Below, piece by piece: positions 17,112-25,334 of a stretch of 64,000 nt of DNA. Each line of letters starts with the position of its first letter. Position 1 is the first letter of the stretch. Below the pieces are notes generated by a model, which was given only the letters and a program-made list of their open reading frames with translations, was not told where the DNA came from and did no database searches. Where the stretch lies: contig URAJ01000001.1 in the NCBI GenBank assembly GCA_900545715.1, positions 108,248-172,247 on the forward strand, read 5' to 3'. A program made the position numbers and the translations under genes. The DNA comes from an uncultured Opitutales bacterium. Its GTDB lineage: Bacteria; Verrucomicrobiota; Verrucomicrobiia; Opitutales; Intestinicryptomonadaceae.

Positions 17112-18401
17112 ATGAAAAAATTCGCCACGTCATGTGCATTGTGCGCGCTTCTCGCGGCCGCCGAAGCGGCCGATGTATCCCTGCCCTACGGCAACGCGGG
17201 GCTTGACTACATATCAGACAAAATAAACTCCGCCGACAGCGACCTCCAAGAGCAGACGGGCGTCAGTTTCTTTTTCGACTACTACTCCGTCCTTGTAAGC
17301 AATCCTTATGACGGCGCCGCGCAGGGCACCAATTACACGGGGGAAATGCTGTTCGGTCTGGATTTCGACTTGGAAAAACAGATAGGCTGGAAGGGAGGCG
17401 CGTTCACAATCTCAGGGGCGTACAGTACGGGAGCGAATCTCTCCGACAAAATCGGCAATTTTTTCACTGCGTCGGAATCGTACGTCACAAACGGAGCGGC
17501 ATTTTATGAGATGTACTTCACCCAGTCGTTCGACACGCGCGCGGGCTCGATAGAAGTCAACTTCGGGCGCATGAGCATGTCCGACGTATTTATGGCGCTG
17601 CCCGTAATGGGATACCTCGTAAGCGGCGGGGCCGATAGCACTCCAGAGGCTATTTTTTACAACTCGCCTTTCACATCGTCGCCTCAAGCAACTTGGGGCA
17701 TAAACGTCCGGTATTCGCCCTCCGAAGAGATAACACTTTCTGCGGGGCTATACCAAGCGCCGCAATCGCTTTCAGACGCCAACTGGAACGGCACGGAATT
17801 CGGCATACACTCGGACGACGGCTATATGGCGCTCTTTCAAGCCTCATGGAGTCCGGAATTTTTCGCAAAGACAGGGGCTGGCGGAAAAGAGATAGAGGGG
17901 ACAGGCTTGCAGGGGTTGTACCAAATAGGCGGATACTTTTTTGGGGGATACGAAGGGCTGACCGGCTACTCCGGGGGCGACCGCGGAAGCGGATACGGAT
18001 TCTGGATTCAGGGCCAGCAGATGGTTTGGCGCGACTCCGACGCCCCGTATCGCCATGTCAGCGTTTGGGGAGGAATGCAATACGCGCCCGTTCAAAGCAT
18101 ATCTACTATGCCCTTTATGTTCTATGCGGGAGTCCAGCTGCAAGGGCTCGTTCCTTACAGGAGCCAAGACGGAATCTACTTTTCATGGCTGTACGGTTCG
18201 TTTAATTCAAAGTACGGATACGGGCAAGGGGCAGAATCTTATTCTGCGACGTACGAAATGGTAGTCGAGGCTACATACGTAATTCAGCTAAATGAAAACA
18301 TCTCAATACAGCCCGATTTTCAATACATATTTAGGCCGAACGGCAATAGCGATATAGACGACGCCCTCGTAATCGGAGGCCAGCTGATAGTTTCTTTTTA
18401 A
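17112..18401 (+). CDS. OprB-type carbohydrate porin
   Basis: The product has 429 aa, with a signal peptide (MKKFATSCALCALLAAAEAA) and then a chain of amphipathic beta-strands rich in Gly and aromatic residues. The chain ends in VIGGQLIVSF, a C-terminal phenylalanine strand as used for outer-membrane barrel assembly. Features such as QEQTGVSFFFDYYSVLVSNP, EVNFGRMSMSD, WGINVRYSP and SGYGFWIQGQQMVW match the carbohydrate-selective porin (OprB) family. It likely lets sugars through the outer membrane. It is monocistronic, between terminators, and lies upstream of the riboswitch; it is not under the riboswitch's control. Confidence 0.85.
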   Translation: MKKFATSCALCALLAAAEAADVSLPYGNAGLDYISDKINSADSDLQEQTGVSFFFDYYSVLVSNPYDGAAQGTNYTGEMLFGLDFDLEKQIGWKGGAFTISGAYSTGANLSDKIGNFFTASESYVTNGAAFYEMYFTQSFDTRAGSIEVNFGRMSMSDVFMALPVMGYLVSGGADSTPEAIFYNSPFTSSPQATWGINVRYSPSEEITLSAGLYQAPQSLSDANWNGTEFGIHSDDGYMALFQASWSPEFFAKTGAGGKEIEGTGLQGLYQIGGYFFGGYEGLTGYSGGDRGSGYGFWIQGQQMVWRDSDAPYRHVSVWGGMQYAPVQSISTMPFMFYAGVQLQGLVPYRSQDGIYFSWLYGSFNSKYGYGQGAESYSATYEMVVEATYVIQLNENISIQPDFQYIFRPNGNSDIDDALVIGGQLIVSF

Positions 18402-18428
18402 TAAATCGCAAAAAACTTTTTTTAAAAT

Positions 18429-18457
18429 GGGCGCAAAAAAACGCGCCCTATTTTTTT
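18429..18457 (+). terminator. Terminator of the porin gene
   Basis: GGGCGC pairs with GCGCCC across an 8-base A-rich loop and is followed by a T run, 28 bases after the porin stop codon. Confidence 0.85.
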
Positions 18458-18555
18458 CAGGTGTAAAGATGGGTATGCCGGGCTTAGAAAAGACATATTT
18501 TGCAATTTCGCGAAACTAAGAAAAAAAATCTTTGAAAGAAATTTTCCAAAAAAGA

Positions 18556-18585
18556 TTGACATGCCTATGCCGTATGAATTTTTAT
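18556..18585 (+). promoter_or_regulatory. Sigma-70-like promoter for the cobalamin riboswitch operon
   Basis: A perfect -35 TTGACA (18556-18561) is followed after 18 bases by TTTTAT (18580-18585; four of six matches to TATAAT). Transcription would start near 18592, about 58 bases before the aptamer's first stem. No other promoter-like pair was as good in this gap. Confidence 0.6.
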
Positions 18586-18649
18586 CGGCAACAGTTCATT
18601 CAAATAGGATTTTTAAATCCATAAGTCGGCATTTATGTCGGCTGCGACG

Positions 18650-18810
18650 TTTTTAAACAAACGGAAGTCCGTGAAAATCGGACGCGGTCGCGCCTCTGTA
18701 ATTGCCCCGATACCCGAACATATGCCACTGCGAAATTAGCGGGAAGGCGTCCGGGTTGCATGCGGAAAAAATCCGCAGCGCGGGCATAAGCCAGAAGACG
18801 TGTTTAAAAA
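18650..18810 (+). promoter_or_regulatory. Cobalamin (B12) riboswitch aptamer
   Basis: The conserved B12-aptamer core is present in order: GGAAGTCCGTGAAAATC (18663 on), the CGCCTCTGTAA element, GCCACTG and GGGAAGGC, and finally AAGCCAGAAGACGTG, the near-invariant 3' signature (usually AAGCCAGAAGACCTG). The closing stem is visible as TTTTTAAAC (18650-18658) with GTTTAAAAA (18802-18810). About 157 bases lie between the aptamer and the first start codon at 18968. No classical terminator hairpin with a T run was found there, but a TTCCCC/GGGGAA hairpin at 18926-18940 lies close to the start codon, so control may act on translation. High B12 should repress the three downstream genes. Confidence 0.93.
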
Positions 18811-18967
18811 TTTCCCTTTGATTCCCGCGCAAGGAAGGCAGAGGGCTTGGTTGCGATTGTCGTTTGCCCCGCATTTTTTTACGTCGATGCGCAGGGCGCG
18901 CCTTTTTTCGCTGTGAGCCTCCGAATTCCCCGCCGGGGAAAAATTCCAAAACGAAAAAAGGCAACAT

Positions 18968-19966
18968 ATGAAAAACTACAAAATATCTGCATTAATTCTT
19001 GCGGCAATGGCGTCCGCTGGCGTTTCCTATGCGGGCACATTCGGGTTTGAGGACGTTTCGTCATCTTTAATTCCCCAAAATACCGGAGCTTTACAGGCTG
19101 ACGCATATTCCGGCGGTTCTTACGGAGCTTTCACAACATCTTCAAGTGGAATTAACGCGTCGATAGAATACGCATTTTCATTCGACTACGATACGTATTC
19201 CGGCTATTGGGCGGGAAGCGCCGTTTCCAACCAAAAAGGCAACGACTCCACCGACTTCGGAAACGACTTGCAGTCGAAACCCGGCGGTGCTGCATCTGGC
19301 GAAAACTTTGCTGTAATGTATCTGCCGTCATACGACGGGAGCGACTACTCCGACCCGGACGTTATGAACAATACACCTGTATTGAAAAACGACCCGGTAT
19401 TCGGCAATGCGTACTGCACAATTTTTTATAAAAATTACCCGAATGTCACAAGCATAATAACCGACCAGTCTGTAAAGTTTACCACGATAGACGTGGCGCT
19501 CACCGCCTATGATTACTATGTGCTTGAAAAAGGCAACTACCTTACCGGAACAGTAAACGAAGGCGCTTACGATCCCGTCACCAACCCTTACAAGTCGATA
19601 TCCAACACGGAAGGATCGTTCTTTGCGCTTAGGATATACGGGCTTGTTGACGAAAGCGGAACGCTGACGGAAGACTATGTCGATACGATTCTTGCAAGCA
19701 ACGACGGCGGCGAAGTTTTCATATCGCCAGACTGGATGACTATAAATGTTGCGTCTTTAAGCGAGGGCCTCAAAGAAGGCCTGAAAGGGTTGAGTTTCCA
19801 GCTCATTAGCAATTTCGGCAACGGCGGCGGGCTTACAATGCCCAATTACATAGCAATCGACAACGTAAATTTCGCGGTTCCCGAACCTGCTGAAGTTGCG
19901 GCGATGCTCGGTTTGGTTGCGCTTGCGCTCGCTATTTCGCGCAGGAAGATTTCTTCACGCAAATAA
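18968..19966 (+). CDS. DUF4465-like PEP-CTERM surface protein, first gene of the B12 operon
   Basis: The product has 332 aa: a signal peptide (to SYA), a beta-rich body starting GTFGFEDVSSSLIPQ, and a C-terminal PEP-CTERM tag (VPEPAEVAAM, a hydrophobic helix, then SRRKISSRK). The body resembles DUF4465: FSFDYDTYSGYWAGSAVSN, ENFAVMYLP and FALRIYG. The domain is best known in Bacteroidetes surface proteins, where from memory it recurs near BtuB genes. It is probably surface-exposed and anchored through exosortase processing. It lies directly under the riboswitch, so a role in capturing cobalamin is likely but inferred. Binding has not been shown by sequence. Confidence 0.78.
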   Translation: MKNYKISALILAAMASAGVSYAGTFGFEDVSSSLIPQNTGALQADAYSGGSYGAFTTSSSGINASIEYAFSFDYDTYSGYWAGSAVSNQKGNDSTDFGNDLQSKPGGAASGENFAVMYLPSYDGSDYSDPDVMNNTPVLKNDPVFGNAYCTIFYKNYPNVTSIITDQSVKFTTIDVALTAYDYYVLEKGNYLTGTVNEGAYDPVTNPYKSISNTEGSFFALRIYGLVDESGTLTEDYVDTILASNDGGEVFISPDWMTINVASLSEGLKEGLKGLSFQLISNFGNGGGLTMPNYIAIDNVNFAVPEPAEVAAMLGLVALALAISRRKISSRK

Positions 19967-19970
19967 ACGC

Positions 19971-20015
19971 CGGGGGAAGCGTCCGTTTTTACGTTTTTCG
20001 CGGGCGCTTTCCCCG
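19971..20015 (+). promoter_or_regulatory. Long intercistronic hairpin in the B12 operon
   Basis: A 15-bp stem (CGGGGGAAGCGTCCG with CGGGCGCTTTCCCCG, two G-T wobbles) with a 15-base loop fills most of the 63-base gap between the first and second genes. No run of T follows directly, so it is more likely an mRNA-stability or partial-termination element than a full terminator. It could make the first, surface-protein gene more abundant than the receptor. Confidence 0.6.
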
Positions 20016-20029
20016 TTTCGCTTTCGCAA

Positions 20030-22135
20030 ATGAAACTTTTTTTTAGATTTTGCGCCCTGTGCGCCCTACTTTCGACGCCCGCGCTCGCCGACGACATACC
20101 GGCGGACGAACCTGCGGAGTCGGCAAGCCGCCAAGACGCCGCAAGCCCGGAAATGCAGGCTGAAGAATCCGCGGACGCCGTCCTCGACGAATTTGTCGTG
20201 ACGGCTTTTCGCGTAGGGGAATCCGATCCCCTTTCGCAGGCGTTGAATTCGACCTACATCGGGCGCGATAAAATAGAGGAATCCGCGGCGTTAAATGTAA
20301 TCGACGTTCTTGAAAAACAAGCGAACGTGAGGTTTCGTTCGGTTGTCGGATCAAACGCCGCCGGCGACTTGTCGATGCGCGGGTTCGGGGAGAACTCGCA
20401 GACCCGCATACTGGTAATGGTGGACGGGCAGAGATTCAACCGCCCCGACATGGGCGCGATAAACTGGCTGCAAATACCGCTTTCCGACGTAGAGAGCATA
20501 GAGGTTTTGCGCGGGCCGATGAGCGCGCTGTACGGGGCGTCCGCAGAGGCTGGTGTTATAAAGATAAAGACTCGCCGCCCGTCTGAGGACGGCTATTCAT
20601 TCTTTGGCGAGGCTGTTTACGGCTCATACTCAACATACAACCTTGCAGCCCGCGCGAGCGGTAGGGAGGGCGACTGGTTTTTTTCGGCAGGCGTGAACGA
20701 CTACCAGACTGACGGCTGGCGCGAGAACTCCGAAGCTTGGGCTCGGAGCGCAAACGTTTCATTGGGGTACGACATAAACGAAAAAAATTCGCTCGTCTTT
20801 TCCGGCTCATACACGAAATCCTACATTGAATACCCCGGGCCCCTTTCGTGGGAGCAGTACGTCCAAGACCCCCGGCAGTCTGACGGGAAATCGCAATCGT
20901 CAAAATCCGACGACGGCATTTTTGCCCTGAATCTCGAGACAGAGTCCACCGCAGGCAGCGGCGAAGTCGGGCTGGCGGCAAACTTTCGGGACATATATTG
21001 GCAGACGAGCTCCAACAGCAGAAACACACAATGGACCGCGACTTTCACCCCCCGCTACCGCTTTGATGTCGGGGAAAATTCGCATATACTTGCGGGGTTT
21101 GACGGAACGTACGAAGACGTCGATTTCAAGCGCTACTACCAGCAGACGCCCTACACACACTCGTTTGCCGACGCCCGGAGATATTCCTTCTCGCCCTACT
21201 TGGGCGCCGACACCACTCTTTTTGAGAAACTCACAATCAGCGCCGCGGGAAGGTTCGATGCCGCCTGCATGGACGCTCGCAATACCGAATATTTTGAGAA
21301 CTCAATTCTGCCGACTCGCGTGATAACCGTAGGTGGCAAGCGGTATGAAATACCAAACCCCGACTACGGCCCAACCGTAAAGTCGGCCTACGACGAATCC
21401 AAGTGGCAGCACGGGTTCGGCGCAAATTTCGGCGCAAATTACAGCCTGAGGGAGGACACATCGGTATTCTTTAAATTCGACCAGATATACCACTATCCGT
21501 CGATAGACGAGGTCGCCGCCTACCAGGGCTACACCATGGCCCTTCCCTTCAATTTCGACCTCGAGCCCGAAACCGGGCAGAATTACGAGATTGGCGCAAA
21601 ATATTTTTCCGATGGTTGGACGGTTGTCGCGAGCGCATTTTTGCAATATCTGGACAACGAAATTTCATTCGACAACACCCAAAACATAAACGTCAACCTT
21701 CCGCCTACGCGCCGCTACGGCATAGACGCGCAAATCTCATACGACTCGCAATATTACGGGGCGAGCATAATGTTTACGGCAGTGCGCGCGGAATTTGACG
21801 GCGGCGCCTACTCGGGCAGGCGAGTTCCCCTCGTGCCCGACTTCTACGGGAGCGCCGCGGTCTATGTAAAGCCGCTCGAATGGATAAAGCTCACTTTCAG
21901 GGCTAACCTTGCAAACTCGCAGTACGAGGGCAACGACAATTCCAATACCGCAAGAATGATTCCCGCATACGCCACATTTGACTTCCAAGCGTCGTTCAAC
22001 TTCTGCCGCTACGGCTCAATTTTCGCCTCGATAGAAAACGCCTTCGACAAGAGATACGTCTCGTGCGGCTGGAGCGGAACATACTACCCTGGAATGGGGC
22101 GCATGATGAAAATAGGCTTAAATTTGAAATTCTAA
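20030..22135 (+). CDS. BtuB-like TonB-dependent receptor
   Basis: The product has 701 aa with a signal peptide ending near PALAD. An acidic linker leads to a TonB-box-like DEFVVTAFRV (about residues 53-62). The plug domain follows with LEKQANVRFRSV, LSMRGFGENSQTRILVMVDGQ and VESIEVLRGPMSALYG, then a 22-strand-type barrel ending in MKIGLNLKF. It imports a ligand across the outer membrane using TonB energy. The upstream B12 riboswitch makes cobalamin the best ligand guess. Its stop codon is one base from the start of the next gene, so the two are co-translated. Family sure, substrate strongly suggested by context. Confidence 0.88.
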   Translation: MKLFFRFCALCALLSTPALADDIPADEPAESASRQDAASPEMQAEESADAVLDEFVVTAFRVGESDPLSQALNSTYIGRDKIEESAALNVIDVLEKQANVRFRSVVGSNAAGDLSMRGFGENSQTRILVMVDGQRFNRPDMGAINWLQIPLSDVESIEVLRGPMSALYGASAEAGVIKIKTRRPSEDGYSFFGEAVYGSYSTYNLAARASGREGDWFFSAGVNDYQTDGWRENSEAWARSANVSLGYDINEKNSLVFSGSYTKSYIEYPGPLSWEQYVQDPRQSDGKSQSSKSDDGIFALNLETESTAGSGEVGLAANFRDIYWQTSSNSRNTQWTATFTPRYRFDVGENSHILAGFDGTYEDVDFKRYYQQTPYTHSFADARRYSFSPYLGADTTLFEKLTISAAGRFDAACMDARNTEYFENSILPTRVITVGGKRYEIPNPDYGPTVKSAYDESKWQHGFGANFGANYSLREDTSVFFKFDQIYHYPSIDEVAAYQGYTMALPFNFDLEPETGQNYEIGAKYFSDGWTVVASAFLQYLDNEISFDNTQNINVNLPPTRRYGIDAQISYDSQYYGASIMFTAVRAEFDGGAYSGRRVPLVPDFYGSAAVYVKPLEWIKLTFRANLANSQYEGNDNSNTARMIPAYATFDFQASFNFCRYGSIFASIENAFDKRYVSCGWSGTYYPGMGRMMKIGLNLKF

Positions 22136-22136
22136 A

Positions 22137-23087
22137 ATGAAAAAGATAGCATGCATATTATTGACAGCCGCGCTCGCGGCTGAAACGCTGCCTGCAAAGG
22201 CATATATCCCGATATACGACAACGCGGGCTACAACGAGCAGCTGGGAATAATGACGTCGTTTAGCGGCGGCATAAGCGCCCCTGGAAATCTGTCGATAAG
22301 CGTCAACGGCAAATTGTCCGACGGCTCGCAAATAACGTTCGCAGGCTGGGCAAGCGGAGTAGCGGATTACAGCCCTACAAACGTACCGCCGATGTGGCAA
22401 AACACGGAAAACGCGCTTGGGAAGGCAACGGCAAACGATACTTTCGACGTCGTAGTGCTCGGAGACGCCGGCAGCATAACGCTAACTTTCGACGCCCCAA
22501 TTTGCAACGGCAGCGGATACGACTTCGCCGTTTTTGAAAACTCTCTAAACGACACTTTTTTGGAATTTGCATTTATAGAAGTGTCGAGCGACGGAGAGCA
22601 CTTTGTAAGATTCCCGAACTACTATCTTGGAAGCGAACCCGTAGGCTCGGACACCGAAGTCGGTGGCGGCGCAAACGACCCTACATACGTGTACAACCTC
22701 GGGAGCAAATATATGATAGGCTACGGCAACGGATACGACTTGGAAGAGCTAAACCGCGTCGCCGAATACATATCAGAAACCAAAGGCACGGGCGAATGCC
22801 AATTTACAGATACGTACGTCGCCGACTTCGAGGCCAACTATTCATACCTCGATATGGGCAGCGTAAGCTACGTAAAGATAATCGATATAATAGGCGACGG
22901 CAAAACGCTCGACTCCACGGGAACCCCGATATACGACGCTTATCCTACACACGGGTCCCCCGGCTTTGATTTGAGCGGAGTGGGCGTTATAAACGCCGCC
23001 GTTCCCGAGCCAAATGCGGCGGCGGCTATATTCGCAATCGCGGCAGCGGCTTTTGCGGTGGGAAAATTGCGCAAGAAATCGTCATAG
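22137..23087 (+). CDS. PEP-CTERM surface protein, last gene of the B12 operon
   Basis: The product has 316 aa. A signal peptide (to PAKA) is followed by a beta-sandwich-like body with SITLTFDAPICNGSGYDFAVFEN and FIEVSSDGEHFVRFP, ending GSPGFDLSGVGVIN. This pattern is known from Bacteroidetes secreted 'cell surface protein' modules. The C-terminus carries a PEP-CTERM tag (VPEPNAAAAI, hydrophobic helix, KLRKKSS). It follows the receptor with a one-base gap and is under the same riboswitch. By analogy with receptor-associated surface lipoproteins it may help to load cobalamin onto the receptor; this is inference. It is followed by a terminator. Confidence 0.8.
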   Translation: MKKIACILLTAALAAETLPAKAYIPIYDNAGYNEQLGIMTSFSGGISAPGNLSISVNGKLSDGSQITFAGWASGVADYSPTNVPPMWQNTENALGKATANDTFDVVVLGDAGSITLTFDAPICNGSGYDFAVFENSLNDTFLEFAFIEVSSDGEHFVRFPNYYLGSEPVGSDTEVGGGANDPTYVYNLGSKYMIGYGNGYDLEELNRVAEYISETKGTGECQFTDTYVADFEANYSYLDMGSVSYVKIIDIIGDGKTLDSTGTPIYDAYPTHGSPGFDLSGVGVINAAVPEPNAAAAIFAIAAAAFAVGKLRKKSS

Positions 23088-23125
23088 TATTCTGCAAGTA
23101 CTGGGACAGTATAAAAAAACGGTAA

Positions 23126-23169
23126 AACGCCTTTGGAAATCGCCCGCACGATTCTAAAGCGTTTTTTTT
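23126..23169 (+). terminator. Terminator of the B12 operon
   Basis: AACGC-CTTTGGAAATCG pairs with CGATTCTAAAGCGTT (small bulges, loop CCCGCA) and ends in eight T. It lies 38 bases after the last stop codon. The remaining gap up to 23443 shows no other structure. Confidence 0.8.
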
Positions 23170-23443
23170 CGATAAAAAATATCGGCGCGAAATAACCGGA
23201 TTGCACGCGCGCGCAAGACTGTGTCTTGAAAGAGGAATCGCCTCTTTCTGCATATCAGAAAATTTGCTTTTTTCACAATCCACGAAAGCGCAACGGGCAT
23301 TTTTTTAAGGAGGGTATCGCAAGCTACTGAGCAAGTCGCGAGATTGAAATGCAAATATGAATTTCCCGCGCGGGGGAACAAACGGGAAGCAAATTCGCAG
23401 GCAGGGAATTTTTTTGTGGACGCAAAGAGTCGCTTTTTGGAAA

Positions 23444-24520
23444 ATGTCTGGCGTGAAATTTAACCCGCGAAAAATATACCCGCTTCCGAGCCCGGAGGAA
23501 ATATCAAAATACCTTCTCGACTCGCCCGCGCCGCTGCGCGGCGACTGGGAATTTTTCGCTTCGGGAAGATGCGCTTTAAACAGGGTGATTTCGGAAATCA
23601 AAAAGCGCGGATTTCGCGGAAGGGTGTTTTTGCCGCGCTACTTTTGTCCCGAAGCGGCAAGGTCGATTGCAAAGAGCGTAAAAGTTGAATTTTTTGAAGA
23701 CCTGCCCTCCGAAGACTCGCCGCGTTTTGATACGCTAAACGCCGCGCCTGGAGACGCCGTAATGGCCGTAAATTTTTTCGGCCTGCGCGATATGGCATTG
23801 TGGGCGGAATGGAAGCGTTTAAATCCCGAAACAATACTTTTGGAAAACGCCTCGCACACACCCTTTTCATACGGAGCGGCGGACGCCGACTTTTCCTTCG
23901 GCTCGCTGAGAAAATGGCTTCCGCTGCCTGACGGTGGATTTGTGTCCGCAAAGAATCCCGCGGAAATGTTTAGAAGGCCCGCGTCGTCCATGCCGGATTT
24001 TGCGGCGGACTTTTTGGCGGCATCTCTCGCGCGCACGCAGGAGAACGGCCGCTCGGACGACTTCGCGGAAAGCCTGTTTTACGGCGCGGAAGCGAAAATT
24101 TCCGCAATATCAAATCCGGCGCGAATGAGCGCGTATTCAATGCACATGTTCGCGCGGCTCGACGCAAAAAAAATTGCGGAGACCCGGTATTGCTCGGTTC
24201 GCGCATTTTCGCTTAAAGCGGCACTCGGCGGATATTTTGAGGAGCTCACTTTTTCAGGCGGGAAAAATCCCGAAAAAATTTCGGTATACTGCCCCGTTTT
24301 GAAATTCCGCGACGCCCATGTGCGCGATACAGTCTATGCAAAGCTTAGAAAAGAAGGAATGTTTGCGCCAATTTATTGGGGCGGCTTCGGAGCCAACGGG
24401 AGCGCCGAAGCGCGCGCGGAATCGTCGAAATCGATGTGCATTCCTCCGTTTTTTGCAGACTCCCCCCAAGAGGCCGAGAGCTTTTGCGAATTTATAATTT
24501 CCCTTTGCGCCGGCGTATGA
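23444..24520 (+). CDS. DegT/DnrJ-like fold-type I PLP-dependent enzyme
   Basis: The product has 358 aa from the ATG at 23444; an ATG at 23357 in frame would add 29 residues without recognisable similarity. The pattern LLENASHTPFSYGAADADFSFGSLRKWLPLPDGG (in pieces, residues 132-165) is that of the DegT/DnrJ/EryC1/StrS family: an acidic residue for the cofactor ring, then the Schiff-base lysine K157 followed by a GG. Such enzymes transaminate sugars or related compounds. No sugar-nucleotide genes are adjacent, so the substrate is open. Its 3' end overlaps the convergent gluQ-like gene by 29 bases. Confidence 0.65.
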   Translation: MSGVKFNPRKIYPLPSPEEISKYLLDSPAPLRGDWEFFASGRCALNRVISEIKKRGFRGRVFLPRYFCPEAARSIAKSVKVEFFEDLPSEDSPRFDTLNAAPGDAVMAVNFFGLRDMALWAEWKRLNPETILLENASHTPFSYGAADADFSFGSLRKWLPLPDGGFVSAKNPAEMFRRPASSMPDFAADFLAASLARTQENGRSDDFAESLFYGAEAKISAISNPARMSAYSMHMFARLDAKKIAETRYCSVRAFSLKAALGGYFEELTFSGGKNPEKISVYCPVLKFRDAHVRDTVYAKLRKEGMFAPIYWGGFGANGSAEARAESSKSMCIPPFFADSPQEAESFCEFIISLCAGV

Positions 24521-25334
24521 GCCACTTTGAGCCGCCGCTTTTTGCGATTGAAGTCTTTGAAAGCTTTTCTCCGTTGTCACCGCGCAAAAGCGGGCAGTGC
24601 CTGAAATCCGGAATTTCCGACCCGAGCGCGCGCCAAACGAGTATCTGCCGGGCAGTTGAAAGAAGCAAGTCCTCGCCCCTGACAATCTCGGTTATATCCA
24701 TAAGCCAATCATCGACCGCCGACGCCAATTCATACGACGGTTCCGCGCTTTTGCGCCAGACGAGAAAATCGCCAAAATCCTCCCCGCACACAAACTCCAT
24801 ATCCCCCGCGAGCGAGTCGCGAAAGCGTACTTTTTCGCCGTCGGGGACGCGGAAACGCCAATTAAAATTTCTGAAATTTTTTAATTCCTCCACCGTCGTG
24901 GTGGAAAGCGGGCGGAGAGCCTCAGGGAAGATGGGCTCCGCGTCGCAAAACGGGAAAGTCCGCGCGCAGCTGCGCGCAAGCTTTTTGATTTCAGAGCGAG
25001 ATTGCGGGCTTGGATAGACAAATCCCCCGCGAATCAGCCTCTCCATGGCAGACTCGTACATGTAAATCCGCTCGCTCTGCCTGTACGGGCCGTACTCTCC
25101 CCCCACATCGGGGCCTTCGTCCCAGCGCACGCCCGCGGAGCGAATATCTTCAATCGCCGCGTCTTCGTACGCGCGGGAGCATCTTTGGGAATCAATGTCG
25201 TCAATGCGCAAAACAACTTTTCCGCCGAATTCGCGCGCCCTATCGCACGCGGCGAGAAATGTGCGCGCATGCCCGATATGCAACAGCCCCGAGACTGTCG
25301 GGGCAATGCGGGTTCTATACGTTTTGCCCTTCAT
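24492..25334 (-). CDS. gluQ: Glutamyl-Q tRNA(Asp) synthetase-like protein
   Basis: The product has 280 aa, a class I glutamyl-tRNA synthetase catalytic core without the anticodon-binding half, the architecture of GluQ-RS, which glutamylates queuosine at position 34 of tRNA(Asp). HIGH is at residues 19-22 and KLSKT (the KMSKS equivalent) at 257-261. The zinc-binding CxC near residue 110 of E. coli GluQ-RS is replaced by PSPQSRS, so zinc is probably absent. The start lies 20 bases inside the end of uvrC (overlap), so it is the third gene of the mutS-uvrC-gluQ operon. An alternative is a divergent truncated GluRS with another role. Confidence 0.82.
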   Translation of the reverse strand: MKGKTYRTRIAPTVSGLLHIGHARTFLAACDRAREFGGKVVLRIDDIDSQRCSRAYEDAAIEDIRSAGVRWDEGPDVGGEYGPYRQSERIYMYESAMERLIRGGFVYPSPQSRSEIKKLARSCARTFPFCDAEPIFPEALRPLSTTTVEELKNFRNFNWRFRVPDGEKVRFRDSLAGDMEFVCGEDFGDFLVWRKSAEPSYELASAVDDWLMDITEIVRGEDLLLSTARQILVWRALGSEIPDFRHCPLLRGDNGEKLSKTSIAKSGGSKWLIRRRKGKL

